Of a DNA stretch of 64,000 nucleotides, positions 29,573 to 38,554 are shown in pieces (position 1 is the stretch's first letter; each line of letters starts with the position of its first letter). The notes beneath the pieces are model-generated. The model did no database searches and was not told the origin of the DNA. It was given only the letters and a program-made list of their open reading frames with translations. Location: the NCBI RefSeq assembly GCF_018122655.1, contig NZ_JAGRQC010000002.1, positions 186,001 through 250,000 of the forward strand, given 5' to 3'. A program made the translations under genes and the position numbers. This stretch comes from Stakelama marina. GTDB taxonomy: Bacteria > Pseudomonadota > Alphaproteobacteria > Sphingomonadales > Sphingomonadaceae.

Positions 29573-31045
29573 GTGACCTACGACCTCCTCATCATCGGCG
29601 GCGGGATCAATGGCTGCGCGATCGCGCGCGAGGCCGCGCTGAACGGCCTGAAGGTGCTGCTGGTCGAAAAGGACGACCTTGCCAGCCACACCTCATCGGC
29701 CTCGACCAAGCTGATCCATGGCGGGCTGCGCTATCTCGAATATTACGAGTTCAAGCTGGTGCGCGAGGCGCTGGCCGAGCGCGAACGGCTGCTGAAGGCG
29801 GCGCCGCATCTGATCCACCCGCTCGAATTCGTGCTGCCGCACGAAAATGCGGTGCGTCCCTGGTGGATGGTGCGGGCGGGACTGTGGCTATACGATCTGC
29901 TCGCGGGAAAATCGTCGCTGCCGCGGTCGCGTTCGCTGACGAAAAAGGATTCGTTCATCACGCGCGACCTGCGGACGGGCAACAAGGGCTTCGTCTATTG
30001 GGATGCATGGGTCGATGATGCGCGGCTGACGCTGCACAATGCGATCGACGCGGCCGAACACGGCGCGGAAATCGTCACCCGAACCGCGGTCGAATCGGCT
30101 GAACGCAGCGCGACGGGGTGGGCCGCCAAGCTGTCCGACAATCGCACGGTCGAAGCACGCGCCGTCGTCAACGCCACCGGCCCGTGGGTGGTCGAGACCC
30201 TGCAAATGCTGAACGTCGCGTCCGACAGCCGCGTGCGGCTGGTCAAAGGCAGCCATATCGTCGTGCCCCGGCTGATCGCGGGCAAGCAGGCCTATATCCT
30301 CCAGCAGCCCGATGGGCGCATCGTCTTCGCCATCAACTATCAGGGCGACCATACGATGATCGGCACCACCGACGTCCCCGTCGAGCGACCCGAGGATGCC
30401 GAGATAGAAGCCGGCGAGATCGAATATCTGTGCGATGCCGTGAGCCGGCATTTCCGCTTCACGCTGACGCCCGACAAGGTCGTCGACAATTGGTCGGGCG
30501 TGCGCCCGCTCTATGACGACGGCGCGGCGGATGCGAAGGCCGTCACGCGCGAATATGTCCTTGAACTCGACACCGACGCCGCACCGATCCTGTCGGTGTT
30601 CGGCGGCAAGATCACGACCGGGCGGGCGCTGGCCGAAGACGCGCTGGCGAAGCTTGGTCCTGTGCTTGATATCAAGGTTCACCACCCCACCCGCGGCCGC
30701 GTTCTGCCCGGCGGCGCGATTGCCGATTTCGACCATTTCGTCGAACAGGTTCGCGTGCGCTGGCCGTTTCTTGGCGACTCGCGCTCGCTGCGCATGGCCG
30801 AAGCCTATGGCACGCGGCTGGCGGAGATGCTGGACGGTGTCGACAGCGAAGCGGCGATGGGCAAGGAGCTTGGCGCCGGGCTGACCGAGATCGAGGCGCG
30901 CTGGATGCGGACGCGCGAATGGGCGAAGACACCGCGCGACATTCTCTTGCGACGCAGCAAGCTGGGTATGCACATGACCGATGAGCAGGTCAGCGCGTTC
31001 GTCAAATGGTGGACCGAGTTCGTCCACGCATCCGCGGCGGCGTGA
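29573..31045 (+). CDS. glpD: Aerobic glycerol-3-phosphate dehydrogenase
   Basis: A 490-residue FAD-dependent membrane-associated enzyme that oxidises glycerol-3-phosphate to DHAP and feeds electrons to quinone. The FAD motif is LLIIGGGINGCAIAREA; ASTKLIHGGLRYLEYYEF and VKGSHIVVPRL are diagnostic. The C-terminal domain ends with the LRRSKLGMHMTDEQ region. The start is GTG at 29573, divergent from rnr across 93 bases. No glpK or glpF is present in the window. Confidence 0.95.
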   Translation: MTYDLLIIGGGINGCAIAREAALNGLKVLLVEKDDLASHTSSASTKLIHGGLRYLEYYEFKLVREALAERERLLKAAPHLIHPLEFVLPHENAVRPWWMVRAGLWLYDLLAGKSSLPRSRSLTKKDSFITRDLRTGNKGFVYWDAWVDDARLTLHNAIDAAEHGAEIVTRTAVESAERSATGWAAKLSDNRTVEARAVVNATGPWVVETLQMLNVASDSRVRLVKGSHIVVPRLIAGKQAYILQQPDGRIVFAINYQGDHTMIGTTDVPVERPEDAEIEAGEIEYLCDAVSRHFRFTLTPDKVVDNWSGVRPLYDDGAADAKAVTREYVLELDTDAAPILSVFGGKITTGRALAEDALAKLGPVLDIKVHHPTRGRVLPGGAIADFDHFVEQVRVRWPFLGDSRSLRMAEAYGTRLAEMLDGVDSEAAMGKELGAGLTEIEARWMRTREWAKTPRDILLRRSKLGMHMTDEQVSAFVKWWTEFVHASAAA

Positions 31046-31062
31046 TACCGGTCTGGCGTTAC

Positions 31063-31146
31063 CCTGAAATCGTTTCAGGCTCCACGCTTCAGCTTGCGCT
31101 ATGGCACGTCCGGCTCGGCGGCTGCTGACACGAGTTCAGCATGACG
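31063..31146. repeat. Pair of palindromes between glpD and proS
   Basis: CCTGAAA/TTTCAGG (31063-31079, loop TCG) lies 17 bases after glpD, and TGCTGA/TCAGCA (31123-31141) lies 60 bases further on, ending in the motif TTCAGCATGACGG. The first may end glpD transcription. The pair resembles dispersed intergenic palindromes I associate with sphingomonad genomes, though only a genome search would show that. Confidence 0.4.
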
Positions 31147-31162
31147 GTCGGGTGCCACTCGC

Positions 31163-32698
31163 TCAATATGCGCGCGCCACCAGAATACGTTCGACCGCAG
31201 GCTCGCCCGTGAAGATGCACGTCCCATCGGCAGGCTTGGCGTCGCTGGGTACGTTGCGGAAGGTCAGCTTGTGCGCCTTCAGCCGCTCGACCACCTTGTC
31301 GAGTTCGGCGCCGGTCGGCCGCGACCACTGCACCTCGACCCAGCCGGGATATTTGCCGTTGCTGGCGAAATAATCGGCGAGCTTGTCGAAATCGGTGATC
31401 GAACGCGTGATGCTCGCTTCGAGCCGCTCCTTGGCGCGCAGGAACAAACGCTTCTGCACGCTTTCAAGGATCGCCTGCGCCGCGCCGAGGAGTTCGCCCT
31501 TGGCCATCACGACGCTGTCGAGCTTGCCGTCCTCGCGGTAGAGCTTGTCGCGCCGAATGACCGACACGTTGCCGCCGGCGACATCGCGTCCGCCGACCTC
31601 GATGACGATCGGGGCGCCCTTCTTGACCCAGCCCCAGCGCTTGGTGACGGGCTTGGTCTCACGCGTGTCGAGCCAGACGCGCATCGGCTCTCCGAACGCC
31701 GTCTGCTTGCGCAGCTCGTACCACAGCTCGTTGCAATAGCGCTTGATCTGCTCGTCCTCGGGCCCGCCGCGCAGCAACGGGACGATAACGATCTGGTGCG
31801 GTGCGATCCGCGGCGGCACGCGCAGCCCGTCATCGTCGCCATGGACCATGATCATGCCGCCGATCATCCGCGTCGACATGCCCCAGCTCGTCGTCCAGGC
31901 ATGTTCGAACTCGCCTTCCGAATTCTGGAAGCGGACATTCTGCGCCTTGGCGAAGGTCGTGCCGAGAAAGTGCGAGGTACCGGCCTGAAGCGCCTTGCCG
32001 TCCTGCATCATCGCCTCGATCGACCAGGTCGCATCTGCGCCGGGGAAGCGCTCATTCTCCGGCTTCTCGCCCGCGATCACCGGCATCGCGACGCATTCCT
32101 CGGCAAAGCTCCGATAAACCTCGAGCATGCGCAGCGTCTCTTCGCGCGCTTCCTCTTCGGTGGCGTGCGCGGTGTGGCCCTCCTGCCAGAGGAATTCGCT
32201 GGTGCGCAGGAACATGCGCGTTCGCATTTCCCAGCGCACGACGTTCGCCCATTGATTGATGAGTACCGGCAGGTCGCGCCAGCTCTGGATCCACCGCGAA
32301 AAAGCGCCGCCGATGACGGTTTCCGAGGTCGGTCGGACGACAAGCGGTTCCTCAAGCTTCGATTCGGGATCGGGGACAAGCTTGCCGTCATCATTCTGGA
32401 TCAGGCGGTGATGCGTGACGACCGCCATTTCCTTGGCGAAGCCATCGACATGCTCGGCCTCCTTCTCGAAATTGCCGAGTGGAATGAAAACCGGGAAATA
32501 GCAGTTCTCGTGGCCCGTATCCTTGATCCGGTCGTCGAGCAGCCGCTGGATGCGCTCCCAGATGCCATATCCCCAGGGCCGGATGACCATGCAGCCGCGC
32601 ACGCCCGATTCCTCGGCCAGGTCGGCCTCGGAGATCACCTGCTGGTACCACTGTGCGAAATCTTCATCGCGGGTTACGGACAATGCGTGCTTCGGCAT
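31163..32698 (-). CDS. proS: Prolyl-tRNA synthetase, archaeal/eukaryotic (type 3) form
   Basis: A 511-residue class II synthetase. Class II motifs appear as GYGIWERIQRLLDDRI, RPTSETVIGGAFSRWIQSWRDLP and the WEMRTRMFLRTSEFLWQEGH motif 2 loop. The length, the absence of a large editing insertion between motifs 2 and 3, and the C-terminal extension with GTCIFTGEPAVERILVARAY indicate the short archaeal/eukaryotic-like form, not the long bacterial one. The start is MPKHALSVTRDEDF at 32698. It charges tRNA-Pro. The EamA gene starts divergently 59 bases away. Confidence 0.95.
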   Translation of the reverse strand: MPKHALSVTRDEDFAQWYQQVISEADLAEESGVRGCMVIRPWGYGIWERIQRLLDDRIKDTGHENCYFPVFIPLGNFEKEAEHVDGFAKEMAVVTHHRLIQNDDGKLVPDPESKLEEPLVVRPTSETVIGGAFSRWIQSWRDLPVLINQWANVVRWEMRTRMFLRTSEFLWQEGHTAHATEEEAREETLRMLEVYRSFAEECVAMPVIAGEKPENERFPGADATWSIEAMMQDGKALQAGTSHFLGTTFAKAQNVRFQNSEGEFEHAWTTSWGMSTRMIGGMIMVHGDDDGLRVPPRIAPHQIVIVPLLRGGPEDEQIKRYCNELWYELRKQTAFGEPMRVWLDTRETKPVTKRWGWVKKGAPIVIEVGGRDVAGGNVSVIRRDKLYREDGKLDSVVMAKGELLGAAQAILESVQKRLFLRAKERLEASITRSITDFDKLADYFASNGKYPGWVEVQWSRPTGAELDKVVERLKAHKLTFRNVPSDAKPADGTCIFTGEPAVERILVARAY

Positions 32699-32757
32699 GA
32701 CGGCTTTCGAAAAATTAGCGCTTCCAATCGGCTGTAACGCCAACCTAAAGCGGGTCA

Positions 32758-33663
32758 ATGGCAAGGAACGAACCTACAGGGGACCGGGTCCTCAAGGGAC
32801 TGGGCCTTCGCCTGTTCGCGATTCTGTGCCTTGCATCTATGGCAGCGCTTATCAAGCTCAGTGAAGCGCATGGCGCGCGACTTGGCGAGATCATGTTCTT
32901 CCGCCAGTTCTGCGCGATCCCGCTGGTGCTGACGTTCGTCGCGGCAACTGCCGGTCTGTCTTCGCTCAGAACCCAGCGTATCGGCGCGCATGCCACGCGC
33001 ACGATCGTCGGGCTGATGGGCATGGTGTGCAATTTCGGGTCGCTGACACTCCTGCCGCTGGCAGAGGCGACGACGCTGCAGTTCACCGCACCGATCTTTG
33101 CCACGATCCTGAGCGCGATATTGCTGCACGAACGCACGGGCTGGCACCGCTGGGGCGCGGTCGCGGCGGGGTTCGTCGGCGTGCTGATCGTCGCGCAACC
33201 CGGCGGCGGCGACATTCCGCTGTTCGGCGCCATGGTCGGGCTGGGCGCGGCGTTCTTCGTCGCGCTGATCGCGATCCTGTTGCGCCAGATCGGCAAGACG
33301 GAAGGCGCCGGCACGACCGTGTTCTGGTTCTCGACGCTGTCGATACCGCCGCTGGGGGCGGTCTATGCCTTTCAGGCGCAGCCGCACGACCTGACGACAT
33401 GGGCGATGCTGGTCGCCATCGGCATCGCCGGCGGAGCAGGCCAGATCAGCCTTACCGCCGCGCTGCGCTTCGCGCCCGTATCGGCGGCGGTCCCGATGGA
33501 CTATTCGTCGCTTATCTGGGCAACCGTTTACGGCTTTCTGCTGTTCGGCGTGCTGCCGACGACCGCCACGCTGATCGGCGCGCCGATCATCATCGCCAGT
33601 GGTCTCTATATCGTCTGGCGCGAGCATCGGCTGGCCCGGAACCGCGCTGCGCGAGCGGCCTAG
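32758..33663 (+). CDS. DMT-family (EamA) inner-membrane transporter
   Basis: A 301-residue protein made of two EamA repeats, with about ten membrane helices, such as LRLFAILCLASMAALIKL and FFVALIAILLRQIG. The AEATTLQFTAPIFATILSAI and VSAAVPMDYSSLIWAT segments are typical of drug/metabolite exporters. Substrate cannot be told. Its stop overlaps the stop of the convergent DUF938 gene by four bases (CTAG). Confidence 0.9.
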   Translation: MARNEPTGDRVLKGLGLRLFAILCLASMAALIKLSEAHGARLGEIMFFRQFCAIPLVLTFVAATAGLSSLRTQRIGAHATRTIVGLMGMVCNFGSLTLLPLAEATTLQFTAPIFATILSAILLHERTGWHRWGAVAAGFVGVLIVAQPGGGDIPLFGAMVGLGAAFFVALIAILLRQIGKTEGAGTTVFWFSTLSIPPLGAVYAFQAQPHDLTTWAMLVAIGIAGGAGQISLTAALRFAPVSAAVPMDYSSLIWATVYGFLLFGVLPTTATLIGAPIIIASGLYIVWREHRLARNRAARAA

Positions 33664-34289
33664 CGTCGGTAGATGACGGCGAGGTTGTTCGCCGGCATCT
33701 CGATTACCTCATCCAGCGCGAAACCCTGTTCGTTCGCGGCGGCTGTCACCGCCCCCAGGTCGCGCAGCCCCCAGCGCGGGTCGCGCGAGCGCAGCGATGC
33801 GTCGAACGCCTCGTTCGACGGCGCGGTTTCCACGCCTTCACGCCGATAGGGCCCATACAGGATCAGCGGCGCGCCCGGCGAAAGCACCTGCGCCGCGCCT
33901 TCCATAAGGCCCAGCGTCGCCTGCCACGGACTGATATGCACCATGTTGATGCACAGGACCGCATCGGCGCGATCGACCGGCCAGTCTTTCGAACTGGCGT
34001 CGAGTGCGAGCGGCTGCGCGACATTGGCGAGCCCTGCGCACCACGACGCGATCGAGATTCGCGCCGAGGGTTCGGGATCGCTTGGCTGCCAGTTCAACGC
34101 CGGGAAACGCTCGGCGAAGAACGCGCAATGCTCGCCGCTCCCGCTCGCGATTTCGAGCACGGTTCCGCGATCGGGCAAATGCGTGGTCAGGACGTCGGCG
34201 ATCGCCTCGCGGTTGCGCAGGGTCGCCGGCGCGTGCTTGCGCGCCTCACCGCCTTGTTCGGCGGCGATCCAGGGTTTGGGCTCGCTCAG
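33660..34289 (-). CDS. DUF938 SAM-dependent methyltransferase-like protein, apparently started at CTG
   Basis: A 209-residue class I methyltransferase-fold protein: APATLRNREAIADVL, the SAM loop VLEIASGSGEHCAFFAERFP and AVLCINMVHISPW are DUF938 signatures. Homologues begin about seven residues before a Trp-Ile segment, and here the codon at that place is CTG (34289-34287). No ATG, GTG or TTG lies near it in frame. The CTG overlaps the stop of the upstream FNT gene as CTGA, and GGAG lies eight bases before it inside that gene. A CTG start with translational coupling is the simplest reading. Substrate unknown. Confidence 0.8.
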   Translation of the reverse strand: MSEPKPWIAAEQGGEARKHAPATLRNREAIADVLTTHLPDRGTVLEIASGSGEHCAFFAERFPALNWQPSDPEPSARISIASWCAGLANVAQPLALDASSKDWPVDRADAVLCINMVHISPWQATLGLMEGAAQVLSPGAPLILYGPYRREGVETAPSNEAFDASLRSRDPRWGLRDLGAVTAAANEQGFALDEVIEMPANNLAVIYRR

Positions 34290-35155
34290 TCGTGAATCTC
34301 CCTGCTGACCTGTGCGTGGGCGAGAAAGGCGAACAGGCCCGTACCGCCGATCACATTGCCGATAAAGGCCGGCAGCAGGAACCCGCCAAGCACCCAGCCG
34401 ATACTGGCGCTGCCGTCGAGGAGCAGCACCCACGCCTCGGCCGATCCGGCGATGACATGCGCAAAGCCGCCAAGCGCGATCAGCCATGTGATGAGCATGA
34501 TGATCCAGATACGCTGCCCCGACGAACTCGGCATGATCCAGACGATGGTCGCGATCAGAAAGCCGCTTGGTATGCCGCCGAGCAACGTCGCCAACGGATC
34601 GTGTTTCAGCACCGCATGGCTGACCTCGACGATCGCACCGGTCAGCTCGTTCGATGCGAACCCGCCCAGCACGGCGTAAAGCGCGAAGGCGAAAGTGCCG
34701 ACGAGATTTGCGCCCAGCACAATCGCCCACAACCGGGCGGTGCGCCAGAAACTCGGCCAACTCGGCTTCGTCGTGAGCGGCAGAACCGCGGTCACCGTAC
34801 TTTCGGTAAAAAGCTGCAACCGGCCCATGATGACGATGAGGAATCCGACCGTATATCCGAACGAACTCAGCACCGGTTTCGCCGGACTTTCGGGAAGGCT
34901 GTGCCGCAGCACCGCTTCCGCCAGCACCGACATGCCCATCGCCATGCCCGCCACCACGCCCGACCACAGGAGCGAGGTCGCTGGACGTTCGAGTTCCTCG
35001 ATTCCCTGTCGTCGGATCGCTTCGTGGACGATCTTCGCGGCGGGCGCGCGACGCTCCTCGACGTCGACCTCTTCCTCATGGCTGAGGTCGGCTGCCTTTT
35101 CCTCCTCTTCCTGCGACAGGGCCGCGTCGCGCTCCTCGCGCTCGCGGTTACTCAT
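34286..35155 (-). CDS. Formate/nitrite transporter (FNT) family channel
   Basis: A 289-residue protein with an unusually acidic, charged N-terminal segment (about residues 1-40, rich in Glu) followed by six membrane helices of the FNT fold: SLLWSGVVAGMAMGMSVLAE, LGANLVGTFAFALYA, and GNVIGGTGLFAFLAHAQV. It resembles E. coli YfdC more than FocA. It may pass small monovalent anions. A start at the ATG at 35155 is preferred over GTG at 35158. It is translationally coupled to the DUF938 gene and lies 59 bases beyond the 3' end of gcvPB. Confidence 0.88.
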   Translation of the reverse strand: MSNREREERDAALSQEEEEKAADLSHEEEVDVEERRAPAAKIVHEAIRRQGIEELERPATSLLWSGVVAGMAMGMSVLAEAVLRHSLPESPAKPVLSSFGYTVGFLIVIMGRLQLFTESTVTAVLPLTTKPSWPSFWRTARLWAIVLGANLVGTFAFALYAVLGGFASNELTGAIVEVSHAVLKHDPLATLLGGIPSGFLIATIVWIMPSSSGQRIWIIMLITWLIALGGFAHVIAGSAEAWVLLLDGSASIGWVLGGFLLPAFIGNVIGGTGLFAFLAHAQVSREIHD

Positions 35156-35214
35156 CACGGGATTTTCGTGTCGGCGTCATTTCGGCAAGACGCCGGGCGC
35201 GGGCGAAGGTTCCC

Positions 35215-36786
35215 TTATTCGGCCGCCTGAACCAGATTCGGATCTTCCCAGACCAGCACCGGCTTGCGCGCGGCCTGTGTCTCGTCGAGGCGGCGGCGCG
35301 GCGCGTACCAGGGCGCGCCCTTCAGCGTCTCATCGCCCGCCTTGGCGCGCTCGACCACCGATCGCACCGCGCCGATGAACTGGTCGAGCCCCGCCTTCGA
35401 CTCGGTCTCGGTCGGTTCGATCAGCATCGCGCCGTGAACGACAAGCGGGAAATACATCGTCATCGGATGATAGCCCTCGTCAATCAGCGCCTTGGCGATG
35501 TCGAGCGTCGAGAAACCCTCGGCCAGTCCCTTGTCGGAAAACAGCGCCTCGTGCATGCACGGCCCGCTGTCGCCGAACGGCGCCTGCAGCACGTCGGAAA
35601 GGCTGCGCAGCACGTAGTTGGCGTTGAGGACCGCATCCTCGGCCACCTGCTTCAGCCCGTCGGCGCCGTGGCTCAGCATGTACGACAATGCGCGGGTGAA
35701 CATCCCCATCTGGCCGTGAAACGCGACCATCCGGCCGAACGACCTGGCGTGATGCTCTTCGGCCGTTTCTTCCTCGACGAGCTGGAAACCGTCGGCGGTC
35801 TTTTCCACGAAGGGCAGCGGCGCATAGGGCGTCAGCGCCTGCGAAAACACCACCGGTCCCGACCCTGGACCACCACCGCCATGCGGGGTGGAGAAGGTCT
35901 TGTGCAGGTTGATGTGCATCGCATCGACGCCGAGATCGCCCGGGCGCACCCGGCCGACGATCGCGTTGAAATTGGCGCCGTCGCAATAGACGAAACCGCC
36001 CGCCGCATGCACCGCGTCGGAGATCGCCTTCATGTCGGGCTCGAACAGGCCGCACGTATTGGGGTTGGTGATCATCACCGCCGCCACATCGGGGCCGAGC
36101 CGCTGCTTGAGCGCCTCGAGATCGACGCGCCCCGCGCCGTTCGCGGGGATGCCTTCGACCTTGTAGCCGGCAAAGGCCGCGGTCGCGGGGTTCGTGCCGT
36201 GCGCACTTTCGGGAACGAGGATCACCTCGCGCGTGTCTCCGCGCGCCTCGAGCGCGGCGCGGATCGCGAGGATGCCGCACAACTCGCCGTGCGCGCCCGC
36301 CTTGGGGCTCATCGCCACCGAGTGCATGCCGGTCAGCGTCACCAGCCAGTTGCTGAGCTGGTGAATGACCTCGAGCGCACCCTGCACGGTGTCGACCGGC
36401 TGGAGCGGATGGATGTCGGCAAAGCCGGGCATCCGCGCGACGCGCTCGTTGAGCCGCGGATTGTGCTTCATCGTGCACGATCCCAGCGGGAAGATGCCGG
36501 TGTCGATCGCATAGTTCTGACGGCTGAGGCGCGTATAGTGCCGCACCGTCTCCGGCTCGGACAGGCCGGGCAGACCGATGTCGCGGTTGCGCGCAAGGCC
36601 GCCGAGGCGATCGCTCGCCGGCGCTTCGACCTCGCCGAAATCGACGCCGGTCGTGTCAGTCGAACCGATCTCGAAGATCAGCGCTTCGTCGCGCATCAAT
36701 GCGCGCGCGCCGGTGAAGGTCTCGGTCGGACCCTGCTGATCGCCGCTCGTCATTTCGGGCTTCCAGCCGCTCTGGTTGATGGTCAT
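35215..36786 (-). CDS. gcvPB: Glycine dehydrogenase (decarboxylating) subunit 2
   Basis: A 523-residue subunit of the split P-protein of the glycine cleavage system. The PLP lysine is Lys296 in [39 protein letters not shown] and [15 protein letters not shown] are diagnostic. With GcvPA it decarboxylates glycine and passes aminomethyl to the lipoyl arm of GcvH. The start overlaps gcvPA's stop (ATGA), so the subunits are made in equal amounts. It is the last gene of the gcvT-H-PA-PB operon. Confidence 0.97.
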   Translation of the reverse strand: MTINQSGWKPEMTSGDQQGPTETFTGARALMRDEALIFEIGSTDTTGVDFGEVEAPASDRLGGLARNRDIGLPGLSEPETVRHYTRLSRQNYAIDTGIFPLGSCTMKHNPRLNERVARMPGFADIHPLQPVDTVQGALEVIHQLSNWLVTLTGMHSVAMSPKAGAHGELCGILAIRAALEARGDTREVILVPESAHGTNPATAAFAGYKVEGIPANGAGRVDLEALKQRLGPDVAAVMITNPNTCGLFEPDMKAISDAVHAAGGFVYCDGANFNAIVGRVRPGDLGVDAMHINLHKTFSTPHGGGGPGSGPVVFSQALTPYAPLPFVEKTADGFQLVEEETAEEHHARSFGRMVAFHGQMGMFTRALSYMLSHGADGLKQVAEDAVLNANYVLRSLSDVLQAPFGDSGPCMHEALFSDKGLAEGFSTLDIAKALIDEGYHPMTMYFPLVVHGAMLIEPTETESKAGLDQFIGAVRSVVERAKAGDETLKGAPWYAPRRRLDETQAARKPVLVWEDPNLVQAAE

Positions 36787-38141
36787 GCCAGCACCTCCTT
36801 CAGCGCTGCCGCAAGCTGTTCGATATCGTCCTCGGTCGTGGTCTCGGTCACCGCCACGACCAGCCCGCCCGCCAGCGCATCCTCCGCCGGATAGAGCCGG
36901 CCGAGCGACACGCCCGCGAGCATGCCCTTGTCGGCGAGCGCGCGAACGACAGGGCGCGCTTCGGCAGGAAGCTTCACCGTGAATTCGTTGAAGAACGCGC
37001 CGTTGACCAGCTCGACGCCCGGTACCTGCGTCAGCCGGTCGGCAGCCTTGCAGGCGAGCGCATGGTTGATCTCAGCCAGTTGCCGCAGCCCCTTCTCGCC
37101 CAACAGCGTCATGTGAATCGAGAAGGCGAGCGCGCACAGCCCCGAATTGGTGCAGATGTTCGACGTCGCCTTTTCGCGGCGGATATGCTGCTCACGCGTC
37201 GACAGCGTCAGCACGTAACCGCGCTTGCCCTCGGCATCGACCGTCTCGCCGCACAGCCGCCCCGGCATCTGCCGCACGAGTTTCTGCGAACAGGCGAACA
37301 GCCCGACATAGGGTCCGCCGAACTGCAGCCCGACGCCCAGCGACTGGCCTTCGCCGACGACGATATCGGCACCCATCTCGCCCGGTGCCTTGATCGCGCC
37401 CAGCGCGACCGGCTCGGTGACGACCGCGATCAGCAGCGCCTTTTTCGCATGCGCCGCCTCGGCCAGTTTCGACAGGTCGCCGATACGGCCGAGAATGTCG
37501 GGATACTGGACCACGACGCACGATGTCTCATCGTCGATCTGGTCGATCAGCGCGTCGGTGTCCGGCTCGGCGGTCAGTTCGGGCGTGGCGGTGACCAGCG
37601 TGTCGCCGGTGAACTTCGCCATCGTGTTGGCGACCGAGACGTAATGCGGATGCAGCCCCGAAGAGAGCACCGCGCGGCTGCGCTTCGTCACGCGGCCGGC
37701 CATGGTGATCGCTTCCCAGCACGCGGTCGAACCGTCGTACATCGACGCGTTCGCGACATCGCAGCCGAACAGCCGCGCGACCTGCGTCTGAAATTCGAAC
37801 AGCATCTGCAGCGTGCCCTGCGCAATCTCGGGCTGATAGGGCGTGTAGGCGGTCAGATACTCGCCGCGCTGGATGATGTGGTCGACCGTCGCCGGGACGT
37901 GATGCTTGTATGCGCCGCAGCCGAGGAAGAACGGGCCGTCGCCCGCGGTCAGGTTCCTGCGCGCAAGCTTCGCCATATGCCGTTCGACCGCCATCTCGCT
38001 GGCATGCGCGGGCAGATCGTGGATCGGGCCGTCGAGCCGTGCGAGTTCGGGCACGTCGGCGAACAGCTCGTCAACCGAGCCGGCACCGATCTTGGCAAGC
38101 ATCGCCGTCCGGTCGTCCGGCGTAAGCGGCAGATAACGCAT
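36783..38141 (-). CDS. gcvPA: Glycine dehydrogenase (decarboxylating) subunit 1
   Basis: A 452-residue partner of GcvPB. Opening [19 protein letters not shown], the [20 protein letters not shown] and [20 protein letters not shown] segments and the C-terminal [21 protein letters not shown] are all characteristic. I use the ATG at 38141 (AGGAG six bases upstream) rather than the TTG one codon before. It lies 36 bases after gcvH's stop. In this family the N-terminal subunit shapes the active site but lacks the PLP lysine. Confidence 0.96.
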   Translation of the reverse strand: MRYLPLTPDDRTAMLAKIGAGSVDELFADVPELARLDGPIHDLPAHASEMAVERHMAKLARRNLTAGDGPFFLGCGAYKHHVPATVDHIIQRGEYLTAYTPYQPEIAQGTLQMLFEFQTQVARLFGCDVANASMYDGSTACWEAITMAGRVTKRSRAVLSSGLHPHYVSVANTMAKFTGDTLVTATPELTAEPDTDALIDQIDDETSCVVVQYPDILGRIGDLSKLAEAAHAKKALLIAVVTEPVALGAIKAPGEMGADIVVGEGQSLGVGLQFGGPYVGLFACSQKLVRQMPGRLCGETVDAEGKRGYVLTLSTREQHIRREKATSNICTNSGLCALAFSIHMTLLGEKGLRQLAEINHALACKAADRLTQVPGVELVNGAFFNEFTVKLPAEARPVVRALADKGMLAGVSLGRLYPAEDALAGGLVVAVTETTTEDDIEQLAAALKEVLA

Positions 38142-38179
38142 CAATATCTCCTAGCCCCCTGAGACAGGGACGGTTGGGA

Positions 38180-38551
38180 TCAAAGCTTGTCGACGAACGC
38201 CTTGTACTTGGCCTCGTCCATCAGTCCTTCGAACTCGCCCGTGTCGGCGAGGTTGAGCTTGAAGAACCAACCCTCTCCCTCCGGGTCGTCGTTGACGAGC
38301 GCCGGATTGTCTTCCAGCTCGCCATTCGCCTCGGTCACCGTACCCGAAACGGGCGAATAGACGTCGGAAGCGGCCTTTACCGATTCGACGACCGCAGCCT
38401 CGTCGCCCTTCGAAAACTGCTTTCCGGTTTCGGGCGTCTCGACGAACACGATGTCGCCGAGCTGGCTCTGTGCATATTCGGTGATGCCGACGGTCGCGGT
38501 GTCGCCGTCCACATCGATCCATTCATGGTCTTCGGTGAAATAACGGGGCAT
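38180..38551 (-). CDS. gcvH: Glycine cleavage system H protein
   Basis: A 123-residue lipoyl carrier protein. The lipoylated residue is Lys59 in [19 protein letters not shown] at the N-terminus and [10 protein letters not shown] near the end are family marks. It shuttles the aminomethyl group between P and T proteins. GGAG from the end of gcvT sits upstream; the ATG at 38551 and the GTG just before it are both possible. It starts immediately after the stop of gcvT, so the two are almost surely coupled. Confidence 0.97.
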   Translation of the reverse strand: MPRYFTEDHEWIDVDGDTATVGITEYAQSQLGDIVFVETPETGKQFSKGDEAAVVESVKAASDVYSPVSGTVTEANGELEDNPALVNDDPEGEGWFFKLNLADTGEFEGLMDEAKYKAFVDKL

Positions 38552-38554
38552 CAC

